Assembly: GCA_964544865.1 (NCBI GenBank)
Contig: CAZJDV010000059.1
Coordinates: forward strand, 1-16,266
Length of the DNA stretch: 16,266 nt
Source: CAZJDV01 sp964544865
GTDB lineage: Bacteria; Chloroflexota; Dehalococcoidia; Lucifugimonadales; CAJWER01
Direction: 5' to 3'
In this document: positions 1 through 6,953 of the stretch, one piece after another
Layout of the letters: each line of letters starts with the position of its first letter
Numbering within the stretch: the first letter of the stretch is position 1
Made by a program: the position numbers and the translations under genes
The notes under the pieces: model-generated
Told to the model about the DNA's origin: nothing
The model's input: the letters and a program-made list of their open reading frames with translations, nothing else
Databases searched by the model: none

Positions 1-2
1 TG

Positions 3-812
3 GGCTGCGAGATGCAGTGGGAGCAGAAGGACAACTGGCCCACGGTGCGCATGACCAGGTCGATTTGGAAGGGCCCCGAGGACGTCCATATACCTGCCGG
101 GTTCCTGGAACACCGCGACTGCATCGCCATCACCCGTTCCATTTCCACGCTGAAGGAGGAGTTCGGCAAGAAGGTGGCCATCATCGGAAAGACGATGGGG
201 CCGTGGACCGCTGGCTACCACGTCTTCGGTGTCGAGCCTTTCCTGCTCATGTCCATAGACGACCCGGATATGACCCTGCGGTCCCTGCACAAGCTCAAGG
301 AGATATCCATCCTGTTCGGACAGGCCCAGATAGATGCCGGCGCCGATGCTCTCACGTTCCCGGACCACGCCACCGGAGACCTAGTCAGCGGCGAGTACTA
401 CAAGCGTTTCCTCCTGGAGATCCATCAGGAGATGGCGGAGCGGCTGGACGTCCCGTTGATACTGCACATCTGCGGCAAGACCCTCGACCGCATGGACTAC
501 ATCGCCCAGAACAACATGGCCATGTTCCACTTCGACTCCAAGAACGACCCGCAGGAGGCGATGGACATCATGGACGGCCGCATCGGCCTGGTCGGGAACA
601 TCAACAACCCGGAGACGCTGTATGCCAAGGGTCCGGACGAGGTCCGCCAGGAGGTGTACAGGTGCATGGACGCCGGCGTCAGCATGATAGCGCCCGAGTG
701 TGCCATACCGCTCTCAACCAGGCTGGAGAACCTGCTGGAGATCCCCCGCGCCGTCAAGGACTGGACCGAAGAGCACCAGGCCGTCGGCACACGGGAAGAC
801 AAGTCGACATAG
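3..812 (+). CDS. UroD-type corrinoid methyltransferase (MtaA/MtbA-like), 5' partial
   Basis: This is a member of the uroporphyrinogen-decarboxylase-fold methyltransferases, which move a methyl group between a corrinoid protein and a thiol or other acceptor using a bound zinc. The frame is open at the window edge: residues Gly-Cys-Glu precede the first Met (position 12), matching the usual GCE segment inside the domain, so roughly 80 N-terminal residues are probably missing. Counting from that Met, HICG at 152-155 gives the His and Cys zinc ligands and PEC at 228-230 gives the third (Cys230). This is the HxC...C pattern of MtaA/MtbA rather than true HemE. A 156-nt gap separates it from the pterin methyltransferase start; a hairpin and candidate promoter lie between. 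The methyl donor or acceptor cannot be read from sequence. The cluster context (corrinoid protein, pterin methyltransferase, reactivase) supports methyl transfer over heme synthesis. Confidence 0.85.
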   Translation, partial: GCEMQWEQKDNWPTVRMTRSIWKGPEDVHIPAGFLEHRDCIAITRSISTLKEEFGKKVAIIGKTMGPWTAGYHVFGVEPFLLMSIDDPDMTLRSLHKLKEISILFGQAQIDAGADALTFPDHATGDLVSGEYYKRFLLEIHQEMAERLDVPLILHICGKTLDRMDYIAQNNMAMFHFDSKNDPQEAMDIMDGRIGLVGNINNPETLYAKGPDEVRQEVYRCMDAGVSMIAPECAIPLSTRLENLLEIPRAVKDWTEEHQAVGTREDKST

Positions 813-852
813 TGGCTGAGGATCGCCCGTTCTGTCCCCGCTCTTCCCCTGT

Positions 853-894
853 GGGAGGGTTGCGCGTACACGCGCTGCAGCGCCAACCCCTCCC
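853..894 (+). other. Strong intergenic hairpin
   Basis: GGGAGGGTTGCGC (853-865) pairs with GCGCCAACCCCTCCC (880-894) with two single-base bulges and a 14-nt loop. No U-tract follows, so it is not a classical intrinsic terminator. It sits between the UroD-type gene and the candidate -10 at 903, so it could cap the 3' end of the upstream transcript or act as an RNA-stability element. A shorter competing stem (CTTCCC at 843-848 with GGGAGG at 853-858) is also possible. Confidence 0.45.
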
Positions 895-902
895 CAGTCC
901 GG

Positions 903-908
903 TATAAT
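903..908 (+). promoter_or_regulatory. Candidate -10 (TATAAT) for the pterin methyltransferase
   Basis: An exact TATAAT lies in CCGGTATAATTG. A start of transcription near 915 would give a leader of about 54 nt to the ATG at 969, or about 15 nt to the alternative GTG at 930. No convincing -35 is seen 16-18 bp upstream, so the call rests on the -10 alone. Confidence 0.3.
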
Positions 909-968
909 TGAACGCAACACGTCGCGCCAGTGGCGGCGCCCGATGAAGCGCGGATAATCAGGGAGCGC

Positions 969-2009
969 ATGTCTAGAGTAATCGATTCAGCGGACCAGTT
1001 TGCGATCGTCGGTGAGAACATCCACGCGACACGGGTGGTGCTTCGCAACGGCCGGCGCGCCAAGACCCTCGACGACGGCACGGAGGCTGTGCCGTTCAGA
1101 GGGGAGGCCGGAGAGCGTCTCAACCTCACGGTCCCGGAGTGGTACAAGAAGACGCAGCCCTACGCGCAGAACCAGATCAAGCACTTCCTGATCGCTGTCA
1201 TGAAGGGCATCGGCGACGACCCGGCAGAGCAGGAGCAAGGGGCGGCATATGTCCACTACGAGGTGCGGCGGCAGGTCAAGGCGGGCGCGCGCTTCCTGGA
1301 CTTGAACGTCGACGAGGTATCGCCAAACCTGGACGTGCAGCTGCGGGCGATGAAGTGGCTGGTGAAGACGACGCAGGCTGTTTCTCCCTTGCCGCCAAGC
1401 GTAGACTCATCGAACGCGCGGATAATCACCGAGGGGCTGTCGGCGTACGACTCCAAGGCCGGGCGGCCGATGATAAACTCCCTGGCGCTGGAGCGGCTGG
1501 AGACCCTCGATCTGGTCAAGGAGTACGACGCCAGGGTCATAGCCACGGCGGCCGGCGCCGCGGGAATGCCGAGCGACGACGAGGAGCGGGTCGCGAACGT
1601 GAACGAGGTCATGGACGCCGTCATATCGAGGGGGGTGCCGCTGAACGACGTCTACGTCGACCCACTGGTGTTCCCGATCGCGGTGGAGCGGAGCTATGGC
1701 AACCACTACCTCGACGCCGTCAGGGCGCTTCGGGTGGCCTACGGCGACGAGCTTCACATCACGGGGGGGCTCAGCAACGTCTCCTTTGGACTGCCCAAGC
1801 GTGGGCTGATCAACGACACCTTCATCCACCTGGCCTTGGATGCCGGGATAGACAGCGGCATAATCGATCCCATTCAGACCAAACTGGGCGGTGTTTTCGA
1901 GCTCGACACCGAGTCCGAGCCCGTCAGGCTTGCCAGCGACATGCTCCTCGGGCGCGACGACTACTGCGTGGAGTATATCCAGGCGTTCCGCGACGGGAGG
2001 CTGGGTTAG
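969..2009 (+). CDS. Pterin-binding (DHPS-fold) methyltetrahydrofolate methyltransferase
   Basis: This protein should transfer a methyl group between tetrahydrofolate and a corrinoid protein, as AcsE, MtgA/MtvA-type proteins and the folate domain of MetH do. Counting from the in-frame GTG at 930 (359 aa), the family landmarks are VGENIHATR (27-35), FLDLNVDE (122-129), PSVDSSNAR (156-164), INSLALE (182-188), DPLVFPIA (244-251) and GLSNVSFGLPKR (280-291). The last contains the Asn expected near the pterin. I chose ATG 969 (346 aa) because GGGAG lies just before it, although the 3-nt spacing is short; GTG 930 has no visible ribosome site. Unlike compact AcsE (about 260 aa), some 65 residues are inserted between the first strand (GENIHATR) and the helix leading to FLDLN. 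The corrinoid partner is encoded next, 128 nt downstream behind its own promoter. Confidence 0.88.
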   Translation: MSRVIDSADQFAIVGENIHATRVVLRNGRRAKTLDDGTEAVPFRGEAGERLNLTVPEWYKKTQPYAQNQIKHFLIAVMKGIGDDPAEQEQGAAYVHYEVRRQVKAGARFLDLNVDEVSPNLDVQLRAMKWLVKTTQAVSPLPPSVDSSNARIITEGLSAYDSKAGRPMINSLALERLETLDLVKEYDARVIATAAGAAGMPSDDEERVANVNEVMDAVISRGVPLNDVYVDPLVFPIAVERSYGNHYLDAVRALRVAYGDELHITGGLSNVSFGLPKRGLINDTFIHLALDAGIDSGIIDPIQTKLGGVFELDTESEPVRLASDMLLGRDDYCVEYIQAFRDGRLG

Positions 2010-2067
2010 GTCAGGGTGCGGGACATGAGTAACGCGCAGTTGGGCGGCCCGCTGCTGGGTTGCATGA

Positions 2068-2097
2068 TTGACAAACCTGCGGCGGCGGCCGAATAAT
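2068..2097 (+). promoter_or_regulatory. Sigma70-type promoter of the corrinoid protein gene
   Basis: A consensus -35 TTGACA (2068-2073) is followed after 18 bp by AATAAT (2092-2097, five of six matches). Transcription would start near 2104, giving a leader of about 34 nt that includes GGAG before the ATG at 2138. The corrinoid gene and probably the genes after it can therefore be transcribed separately from the pterin methyltransferase. Confidence 0.6.
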
Positions 2098-2137
2098 AGC
2101 TATGTCGCACGCAATACAGGACTGACGGAGAATCGCC

Positions 2138-2902
2138 ATGACGACGGACCATGAGGGGTTGGAGAAGGAGCTGCAGTACATCACCAAACCCTTCGAGATC
2201 AAGCATATACGGTCGCTGTTCGAGGACACCGACGCGCTGATGCACGAGCTCGCGTACAACCTGATCAAGGGCGACCAGCACGAGGTCGGCAGGCTGACGA
2301 AGCAGGCCCTGGACAATGGCTTTAGTGCCAACGACGTCCTCGACGAGGGACTCGTCGCGGGCATGGCGGTGGTGGGCATCAAGTTCCGCGACAACTTCAT
2401 ATTTGTTCCTGAGGTGCTCATATCGGCCAGGGCGATGAAGGCCGGCATGGTGTACGTCGAGCCGATCCTGTCGGAGTCGGAGATCGAGCCCCCCGGCACC
2501 GTCATCATGGGGACTGTCAAGGGAGATCTGCACGACATCGGCAAGAACCTGTGCATCATGATGCTGCGGGGCGCCGGGTTCATCGTTCACGATCTCGGTG
2601 TAGATACCAAGTCGGAGGAGTTCATCGAGGCGGTGAACGAGCACGAGGCCGAGGTTGTCGGCATGTCCGCGCTTCTTACGACCACCATGCCGAACATGGG
2701 CCAGACGGTCCAGGCCTTCGAGGACGAGGGTATGCGCGAGACGGTCAAGATCATGCTCGGTGGCGCTTCGGTGACGCGGGAGTTCACGGAGGACATGGGC
2801 GCCGACGGATACGGCAAGGACGCTATCGCGTGCGTCGACCTGGCCAAAGAGCTGCTGGGCATCGGTGTGACGGGAGCCGTCGCGACGGACCCATCGGCGT
2901 AG
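2138..2902 (+). CDS. Corrinoid (B12-binding) methyl-carrier protein
   Basis: This is the cobalamin carrier that shuttles a methyl group between the methyltransferases of the cluster. The 254-aa protein has the standard two-part layout. A helical cap occupies about residues 25-110 and ends in VPEVLISARAMKAG. A Rossmann-like B12 domain begins near 120, with the base-off/His-on motif DLHDIG at 130-135 and His132 as the predicted lower cobalt ligand. MSALLTTTM (176-184), LGGASVT (207-213) and GADGYGKDA (221-229) complete the corrinoid site, as in MetH, MtaC and MtbC. The N-terminal 25 or so residues are longer than in the minimal family. ATG 2138 is preceded by GGAG at suitable distance. Nothing visible is truncated. 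The same architecture serves many substrates, so the partner methyltransferases, not this protein, define specificity. Confidence 0.92.
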   Translation: MTTDHEGLEKELQYITKPFEIKHIRSLFEDTDALMHELAYNLIKGDQHEVGRLTKQALDNGFSANDVLDEGLVAGMAVVGIKFRDNFIFVPEVLISARAMKAGMVYVEPILSESEIEPPGTVIMGTVKGDLHDIGKNLCIMMLRGAGFIVHDLGVDTKSEEFIEAVNEHEAEVVGMSALLTTTMPNMGQTVQAFEDEGMRETVKIMLGGASVTREFTEDMGADGYGKDAIACVDLAKELLGIGVTGAVATDPSA

Positions 2903-2960
2903 GTATCCCGGCGCATCCTGCGATAGGCTCAGAACCTGCTCCGAGTTTAGTGAGGTAACG

Positions 2961-2997
2961 GGCGGAAATATCGCTCGAGGCGAGCTACTCTTTCGCC
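2961..2997 (+). other. Nested hairpin in the 165-nt gap after the corrinoid gene
   Basis: An inner stem GCTCG/CGAGC (2973-2977, 2981-2985, 3-nt loop) is enclosed by an outer stem GGCGGAAA/TTTCGCC (2961-2968, 2991-2997, one bulge). The downstream side is pyrimidine-rich but lacks a real T-run, so this may be an mRNA processing or stability element rather than a terminator. The rest of 2903-3067 shows nothing else recognisable. Confidence 0.35.
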
Positions 2998-3067
2998 TTC
3001 TTGTCCCATACCCCCTCAACCAGGCATCCCCAGATCGTCCGGGAAGCGAGCATATGGAGATGGCCGC

Positions 3068-3310
3068 GTGAGCCAGCGGATAGACAAGAAGCGCTATGAA
3101 AAAACCCTGGCCAGACTGCACGAGATCTACGGCGGCATCTCAGAGGCCGCCAATCAGGTCTCGACGTGGCGCTGCCCCTACAAGAACGTGGAGGACCGCT
3201 GCACCGCCGTATTCGGGTGCCGCAACCAGGACTTCAATGTGCCGGCAGGCGAGCAGTACATCTGCACTGGAAGCGACAAGCTGGACTACCGCGCCGCGTG
3301 GGAGGTCTAG
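3068..3310 (+). CDS. Small four-cysteine protein, possible metal-binding accessory factor
   Basis: This is an 80-aa soluble protein of no family I recognise. It starts at GTG 3068 with GGAG about 8 nt upstream. The first 32 residues are charged and helix-like (RIDKKRYEKTLARLHEI). The rest holds four cysteines, Cys36, Cys45, Cys51 and Cys66, spaced C-x8-C-x5-C-x14-C, in the segments WRCPYKN, DRCTAVFGCRNQ and YICTGSDKLDY. There is no signal peptide or membrane segment. Four cysteines in a small cytoplasmic protein suggest a Zn or Fe-S site. It lies between the corrinoid protein and the homocysteine methyltransferase/MTHFR gene, on the same strand and with a short gap to the latter, so it probably belongs to the methyl-transfer system as a chaperone, electron carrier or subunit. 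The role is inference only. Confidence 0.7.
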   Translation: MSQRIDKKRYEKTLARLHEIYGGISEAANQVSTWRCPYKNVEDRCTAVFGCRNQDFNVPAGEQYICTGSDKLDYRAAWEV

Positions 3311-3403
3311 TGGACGTGACCGGCGGTGCGGTGGCAGACAAACGTAGATCGCACCGCTGACACCGACCTCGACCGGGGATTCCACGGAAAGCTTCCTGAG
3401 GAC

Positions 3404-5272
3404 ATGCCGGACACTGACACGCGCGAAAGGTTCGCCGAGCGGCTCCAACGGGCCCCCCTGCTGAGTGACGGGGCCATGGGGATCGAGCTATACCAGAGGG
3501 GCGGCATGCCCTATGGGCGGTGTCTGGACGAGCTCAATCAGACCAGCCCCGATCTGGTAAAGTCGGTGCACCCGGACTACATTCGGGCGGGCGCGGAGCT
3601 AATCGAGACCAACACCTTTGGCGCCAGCCGCGTGCGCCTTGCCGCCCACGGTCTTGGGGCGCGGATGGATGAGATAAACCAGGCGGGCGTGAGACTGGCC
3701 CGAGAGGCGCAAGACCTGACCGGCCAGCGCGTCTGGATCGCCGGGGCCGTCGGCCCTCTCGGCGATCCGCTGGCGCCCCTGGGCCCAATAGGTCTGGCCC
3801 AAGTCCGGCGCGTCTTCAAGGAGCAAGCGCGCTCCCTGGCCGGCGCGGGCGTCGATCTTATCACCCTTGAGCCGTTCGCCGACATTAAAGAGATCGGCGA
3901 AGCGGTGCTGGCTATCCGTGAGGTCTGCGGCCTCCCAATTGTCGCCCACATGACTTTCGGCGAGGATGGCAAGACCTCGGCGTGGAATATCCCGGCGGAC
4001 GTCGCTAGGACTCTCGGCGAGTTGGACGTGCATGCGATCGGCGCCAACTGCAGCGTGGGCTCGGAGCCGATGCAGCGCGTGCTGGAGGAGATGGCCGGGG
4101 CCACCGATCTGCCGCTGTCTGCGCTGCCGAACGCGGGTTTTCCGACGTACCAGGATGGCCGCTACATATACCGCTCGTCCCCGGAGTACGTCGCTCAGCA
4201 CGCCCGGCGCATGGAGGAGTCTGGGGCGACCCTGGTGGGCTGCTGCTGCTGCACCTCGCCGGAGCATATCGCTGCGGTCCGCGACGCCCTTGCCGGTGCC
4301 CGCACCTCCGGCAAGGCAAAGCTGGATGGCGCGGCAAGGTACCGCCCGCTGCCCAGCGCCCCTCGAAGCCCCTCCCTGGAGCCGACGGTCTTGTCACGCA
4401 AGCTGGGCGGCAAATTCGTGGTTACGGTGGAGGTGGACCCGCCCAGGGGGTTCGGCATATCCGCGGTCCTGGAATCCCTGTCCGTTCTGAGGGAGACTGG
4501 CCTCGTCGACGCCATTGATGTGGCCGACAGCCCCCGGGCGCAGAGCCGCATGAGCTCCCTGGCCATGTGCAGCCTCATCCAGAGCCGGCTCGGGATGGAG
4601 ACCGTCATGCACGTGGCGCTCCGGCACCGGAATCTGGTGGCGCTGCACTTGGATCTGCTGAGGGCGCACTCGCTTGGCGTGAGGAACGTCTTCATGGTCA
4701 TGGGCGACCTGCCGAGCGCCGGCGACTTCCCCGACGCCACGTCGATCTCCGACATCACCGCCTCGGACTCGATCAGGCTGATCAAGTCGTTCAACTCCAG
4801 GGTAGACGTATCGAGCAGGCCGATAGAGCAAGCCACGTCCTTCAACGTTGGCTGCGCGTTCAACATCGGCGCCGAGAACATGGACAGGGAGCTGAAGGTG
4901 CTTGAGCGCAAGGTAACCGCTGGGGCCGATTTCATCCTGACGCAGCCCGTGTACTCGGCGGAGGCGGTGGAGCAGGTCCGCCGCCGCCTCGGTGGGTTCC
5001 CGGTGCCCGTGCTTCTCGGCATCCTGCCGCTCAGGAGCCGGCGGCACGCCGAGTTCCTCCACAACGAGGTGCCGAGGATCAACGTGACCGATGAGGTGAT
5101 GTACAAGATGAGTTCGGCCGGGAAACGTGCCCCGGAGGTCGGAATCGAGCTGTGCCGGGAGCTACTGCGGGACGTGTCCGGCGTGGTGGCGGGGGCATAC
5201 TTCATGCCTCCTTTCGGCCGCTACGAAACGGTGCTGGAGGTGCTCGACGGTATCGAGTTGGTGGGGCCATGA
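3404..5272 (+). CDS. Fused homocysteine S-methyltransferase / 5,10-methylenetetrahydrofolate reductase
   Basis: This bifunctional protein has the architecture of Bacillus YitJ. Its N-terminal half is a zinc homocysteine methyltransferase (Pfam S-methyl_trans type) and its C-terminal half is a MetF-type flavin MTHFR that makes 5-methyl-THF. From ATG 3404 it has 622 aa. DGAMG opens the barrel near residue 23. GANCSVG supplies the first zinc Cys (216), and the second zinc motif reads GCCCCTSPEHI (Cys280-283) where the family usually has GGCCGT. The MTHFR half starts near residue 335, with Glu343 in VTVEVDPP in the place of the catalytic Glu of MetF, then VMGDLP and LTQPVYS. An in-frame GTG at 3326 would add 26 residues; I prefer 3404 because it leaves the usual 20-odd residues before DGAMG. 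The stop overlaps the next start (ATGA), implying translational coupling with the reactivase. Confidence 0.9.
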   Translation: MPDTDTRERFAERLQRAPLLSDGAMGIELYQRGGMPYGRCLDELNQTSPDLVKSVHPDYIRAGAELIETNTFGASRVRLAAHGLGARMDEINQAGVRLAREAQDLTGQRVWIAGAVGPLGDPLAPLGPIGLAQVRRVFKEQARSLAGAGVDLITLEPFADIKEIGEAVLAIREVCGLPIVAHMTFGEDGKTSAWNIPADVARTLGELDVHAIGANCSVGSEPMQRVLEEMAGATDLPLSALPNAGFPTYQDGRYIYRSSPEYVAQHARRMEESGATLVGCCCCTSPEHIAAVRDALAGARTSGKAKLDGAARYRPLPSAPRSPSLEPTVLSRKLGGKFVVTVEVDPPRGFGISAVLESLSVLRETGLVDAIDVADSPRAQSRMSSLAMCSLIQSRLGMETVMHVALRHRNLVALHLDLLRAHSLGVRNVFMVMGDLPSAGDFPDATSISDITASDSIRLIKSFNSRVDVSSRPIEQATSFNVGCAFNIGAENMDRELKVLERKVTAGADFILTQPVYSAEAVEQVRRRLGGFPVPVLLGILPLRSRRHAEFLHNEVPRINVTDEVMYKMSSAGKRAPEVGIELCRELLRDVSGVVAGAYFMPPFGRYETVLEVLDGIELVGP

Positions 5273-6891
5273 GCCCTCTTCGCTACGCCGACAAGGTCCT
5301 AGAGTGGGTCGCGGACAAGAGCCTCTTTGACTACGCCGCCGACCTGAAGGTCAGAGTGCCCACGTCCTGCGCCAGGAGCGGCGAGTGCCACGAGTGCATA
5401 GTGGAGGTCAAACGGGGCCTGGACGCGCTGAGCCCGCCAACCCCCGAAGAGGAGTTCCTGCGCGACAACTATCGCCTCGCCTGCCAGGCCACGGTCGCCG
5501 GTCCCGATGCCGACGTCGAGTTCGCGGTCCTGCGCCGTCAGCCCAGGATACTGACCAGCTCCGTCAAGCGGGACGTCAAGCTCGATCCCCTGGCGGTGCG
5601 GAGAGGTGACGACGTCTACCTGGGCGATGAGCGCGTCGATAGCTACAAGGGCGAGATATACGGCCTGGCCATCGACGCCGGCACCACGACCGTCGTGCTC
5701 AACCTTGTGGACCTGGAGACCGGCGAGACCATCTCCACGGCCTCATTCGAGAACCCGCAGAGGTTCGGCGGCAGCGACATAATGCACCGAATCTCGTACG
5801 AGGCCGGCCCGTACCAGGGCGAGCTGCGACAGGTAATGCTCTCGTCCATCAACTTCGAGATCGGCGACATGAGCCGGCGGCTGCGCTTCCACCGAAGGCG
5901 CATCTACGATGTCGTGCTGGTCGGCAACACTACCATGCGAGACATCGTCTTCGGCGTCGACGTGCAGTCCGTGGGCGAGAAGCCGTACAAATCCCTCACC
6001 CAGCTCGCGATGGAGCGAGGCGAGCGTGAGACAACGGCAATCAACGTCACCGCCAAGGACCTGGGCCTTCGCGTCTTTCCGCAGGCGAACGTGTACAGCG
6101 GTCCGCTCATTAGCTGCCATGTCGGGGCCGACGTATCGGCCGGCCTGCTCGCCGTCGGCATGGACGAGCAGGACGATGTGGTGATGCTGATAGACGTGGG
6201 CACTAACACGGAGGTCGTGATGGGCAACCGACACCGGATGATGGCGGCATCCTGCCCTGCGGGGCCTGCGTTTGAAGGCGGCGAGATTACCTATGGAATG
6301 CCCGGATACGACGGCGCCGTCGAGTCCGTCCGGATCGACGACGGCAAGATCACGTACCACACCATCGGCGGCCGGGAGCCCCAGGGTATTTGCGGCTCGG
6401 GCTTGGTTGACCTGCTGGCCGAGCTGCGCCGAACGGAAATAATGAGTCAGCTCGGGGTGTTCAGCGACGACTCAGACCGGTTCTATTTCGCCGAGGACAG
6501 GGGCATGTCGGTGTCCCGGGCTGACCTGAGCGCGCTGGCCCAGGCGAAGTCAGCCAACTACTGCGGCCAGCGGATCGTGCTGCGCCGCTACGGGGCGTCC
6601 GCCGGCGAGATATCCAGGCTCTACCTGGCCGGCGGCTTCGCCAACTATGTCAACGTCGGCAACGCGGTCCGCATCGGCTTCATCGCCGACGTGCCCGCCG
6701 AGAAGGTCGTGAAGGTGGGCAACGCGGCTCTCGAGGGCGCCACCATCATGCTGCTATCGGGCCCGATGCGACAGGTCGTGGAGAAAATGGCCGGGGAGAT
6801 CGAGCACGTCGAGTTGGAGACCACGCCGGACTTCTTCGACATATTCGTCGAGGGTTGCATGTTCGACCCCATGGAGGTAGAAATGGCGTAG
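5269..6891 (+). CDS. [2Fe-2S]-ASKHA corrinoid reactivation protein (RACo/RamA-like, DUF4445 family)
   Basis: This family reduces inactive Co(II) corrinoid proteins back to Co(I), coupling low-potential electrons to ATP hydrolysis. The 540-aa product has an N-terminal plant-type ferredoxin domain with Cys34, Cys40, Cys43 and Cys72 (C-x5-C-x2-C...C). The ASKHA ATPase fold follows: IDAGTTT (136-142), GNTTMRD (219-225), DVGTNTE (309-315), SCPAGPAFEGG (328-338), GICGSG (373-378) and LAGGFANY (453-460). ATG 5269 overlaps the preceding stop, so it is co-translated with the homocysteine methyltransferase/MTHFR. A 5' extension of the same frame to 5152 lies inside the upstream gene and is not needed. 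The protein is shorter than classical RACo, with a short linker between the ferredoxin and ATPase parts. Its presence implies that the corrinoid protein here is rescued by ATP and ferredoxin rather than by AdoMet. Confidence 0.9.
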   Translation: MSPLRYADKVLEWVADKSLFDYAADLKVRVPTSCARSGECHECIVEVKRGLDALSPPTPEEEFLRDNYRLACQATVAGPDADVEFAVLRRQPRILTSSVKRDVKLDPLAVRRGDDVYLGDERVDSYKGEIYGLAIDAGTTTVVLNLVDLETGETISTASFENPQRFGGSDIMHRISYEAGPYQGELRQVMLSSINFEIGDMSRRLRFHRRRIYDVVLVGNTTMRDIVFGVDVQSVGEKPYKSLTQLAMERGERETTAINVTAKDLGLRVFPQANVYSGPLISCHVGADVSAGLLAVGMDEQDDVVMLIDVGTNTEVVMGNRHRMMAASCPAGPAFEGGEITYGMPGYDGAVESVRIDDGKITYHTIGGREPQGICGSGLVDLLAELRRTEIMSQLGVFSDDSDRFYFAEDRGMSVSRADLSALAQAKSANYCGQRIVLRRYGASAGEISRLYLAGGFANYVNVGNAVRIGFIADVPAEKVVKVGNAALEGATIMLLSGPMRQVVEKMAGEIEHVELETTPDFFDIFVEGCMFDPMEVEMA

Positions 6892-6901
6892 TCCGCCCGC
6901 G

Positions 6902-6944
6902 TATACCGGCTGGCCTCTTGGAGCTTCGCGCGCCGGTATATAAT
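6902..6944 (+). promoter_or_regulatory. Inverted repeat overlapping a TATAAT -10 (candidate operator/promoter)
   Basis: TATACCGGC (6902-6910) and GCCGGTATA (6932-6940) form a perfect 9-bp inverted repeat with centres 30 bp apart. The right arm overlaps TATAAT (6939-6944). A weak -35-like TTGGAG lies at 6918-6923. The ATG of the nucleotidyltransferase pseudogene is only 10 nt past the -10, so the transcript would be nearly leaderless. A repeat of this kind over the -10 suggests autoregulation by a product of the cassette. As RNA it could also act as a hairpin behind the reactivase gene. Confidence 0.45.
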
Positions 6945-6953
6945 GGGCGGGCC

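Noticed and set aside
813..968. A B12 or SAM riboswitch in the leaders of the C1 genes
   Set aside because: No B12-box or SAM-type core is seen in the gaps at 813-968, 2010-2137 or 2903-3067; the leader of the first gene is outside the window.
2006..3121. A 371-codon minus-strand open frame opposite the corrinoid gene
   Set aside because: It covers a strongly conserved B12-binding gene on the other strand and has His/Asp/Arg-rich antisense composition.
3326..3403. GTG 3326 as the start of the homocysteine methyltransferase/MTHFR gene
   Set aside because: The extra 26 residues have no family match, and ATG 3404 leaves the usual distance to DGAMG. It cannot be excluded, since the ribosome site at 3404 is close-spaced.
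4195..5205. A 336-codon minus-strand open frame opposite the homocysteine methyltransferase/MTHFR gene
   Set aside because: It mirrors a well-conserved gene in GC-rich DNA; its Ser/Thr/Arg-rich composition is that of an antisense shadow.
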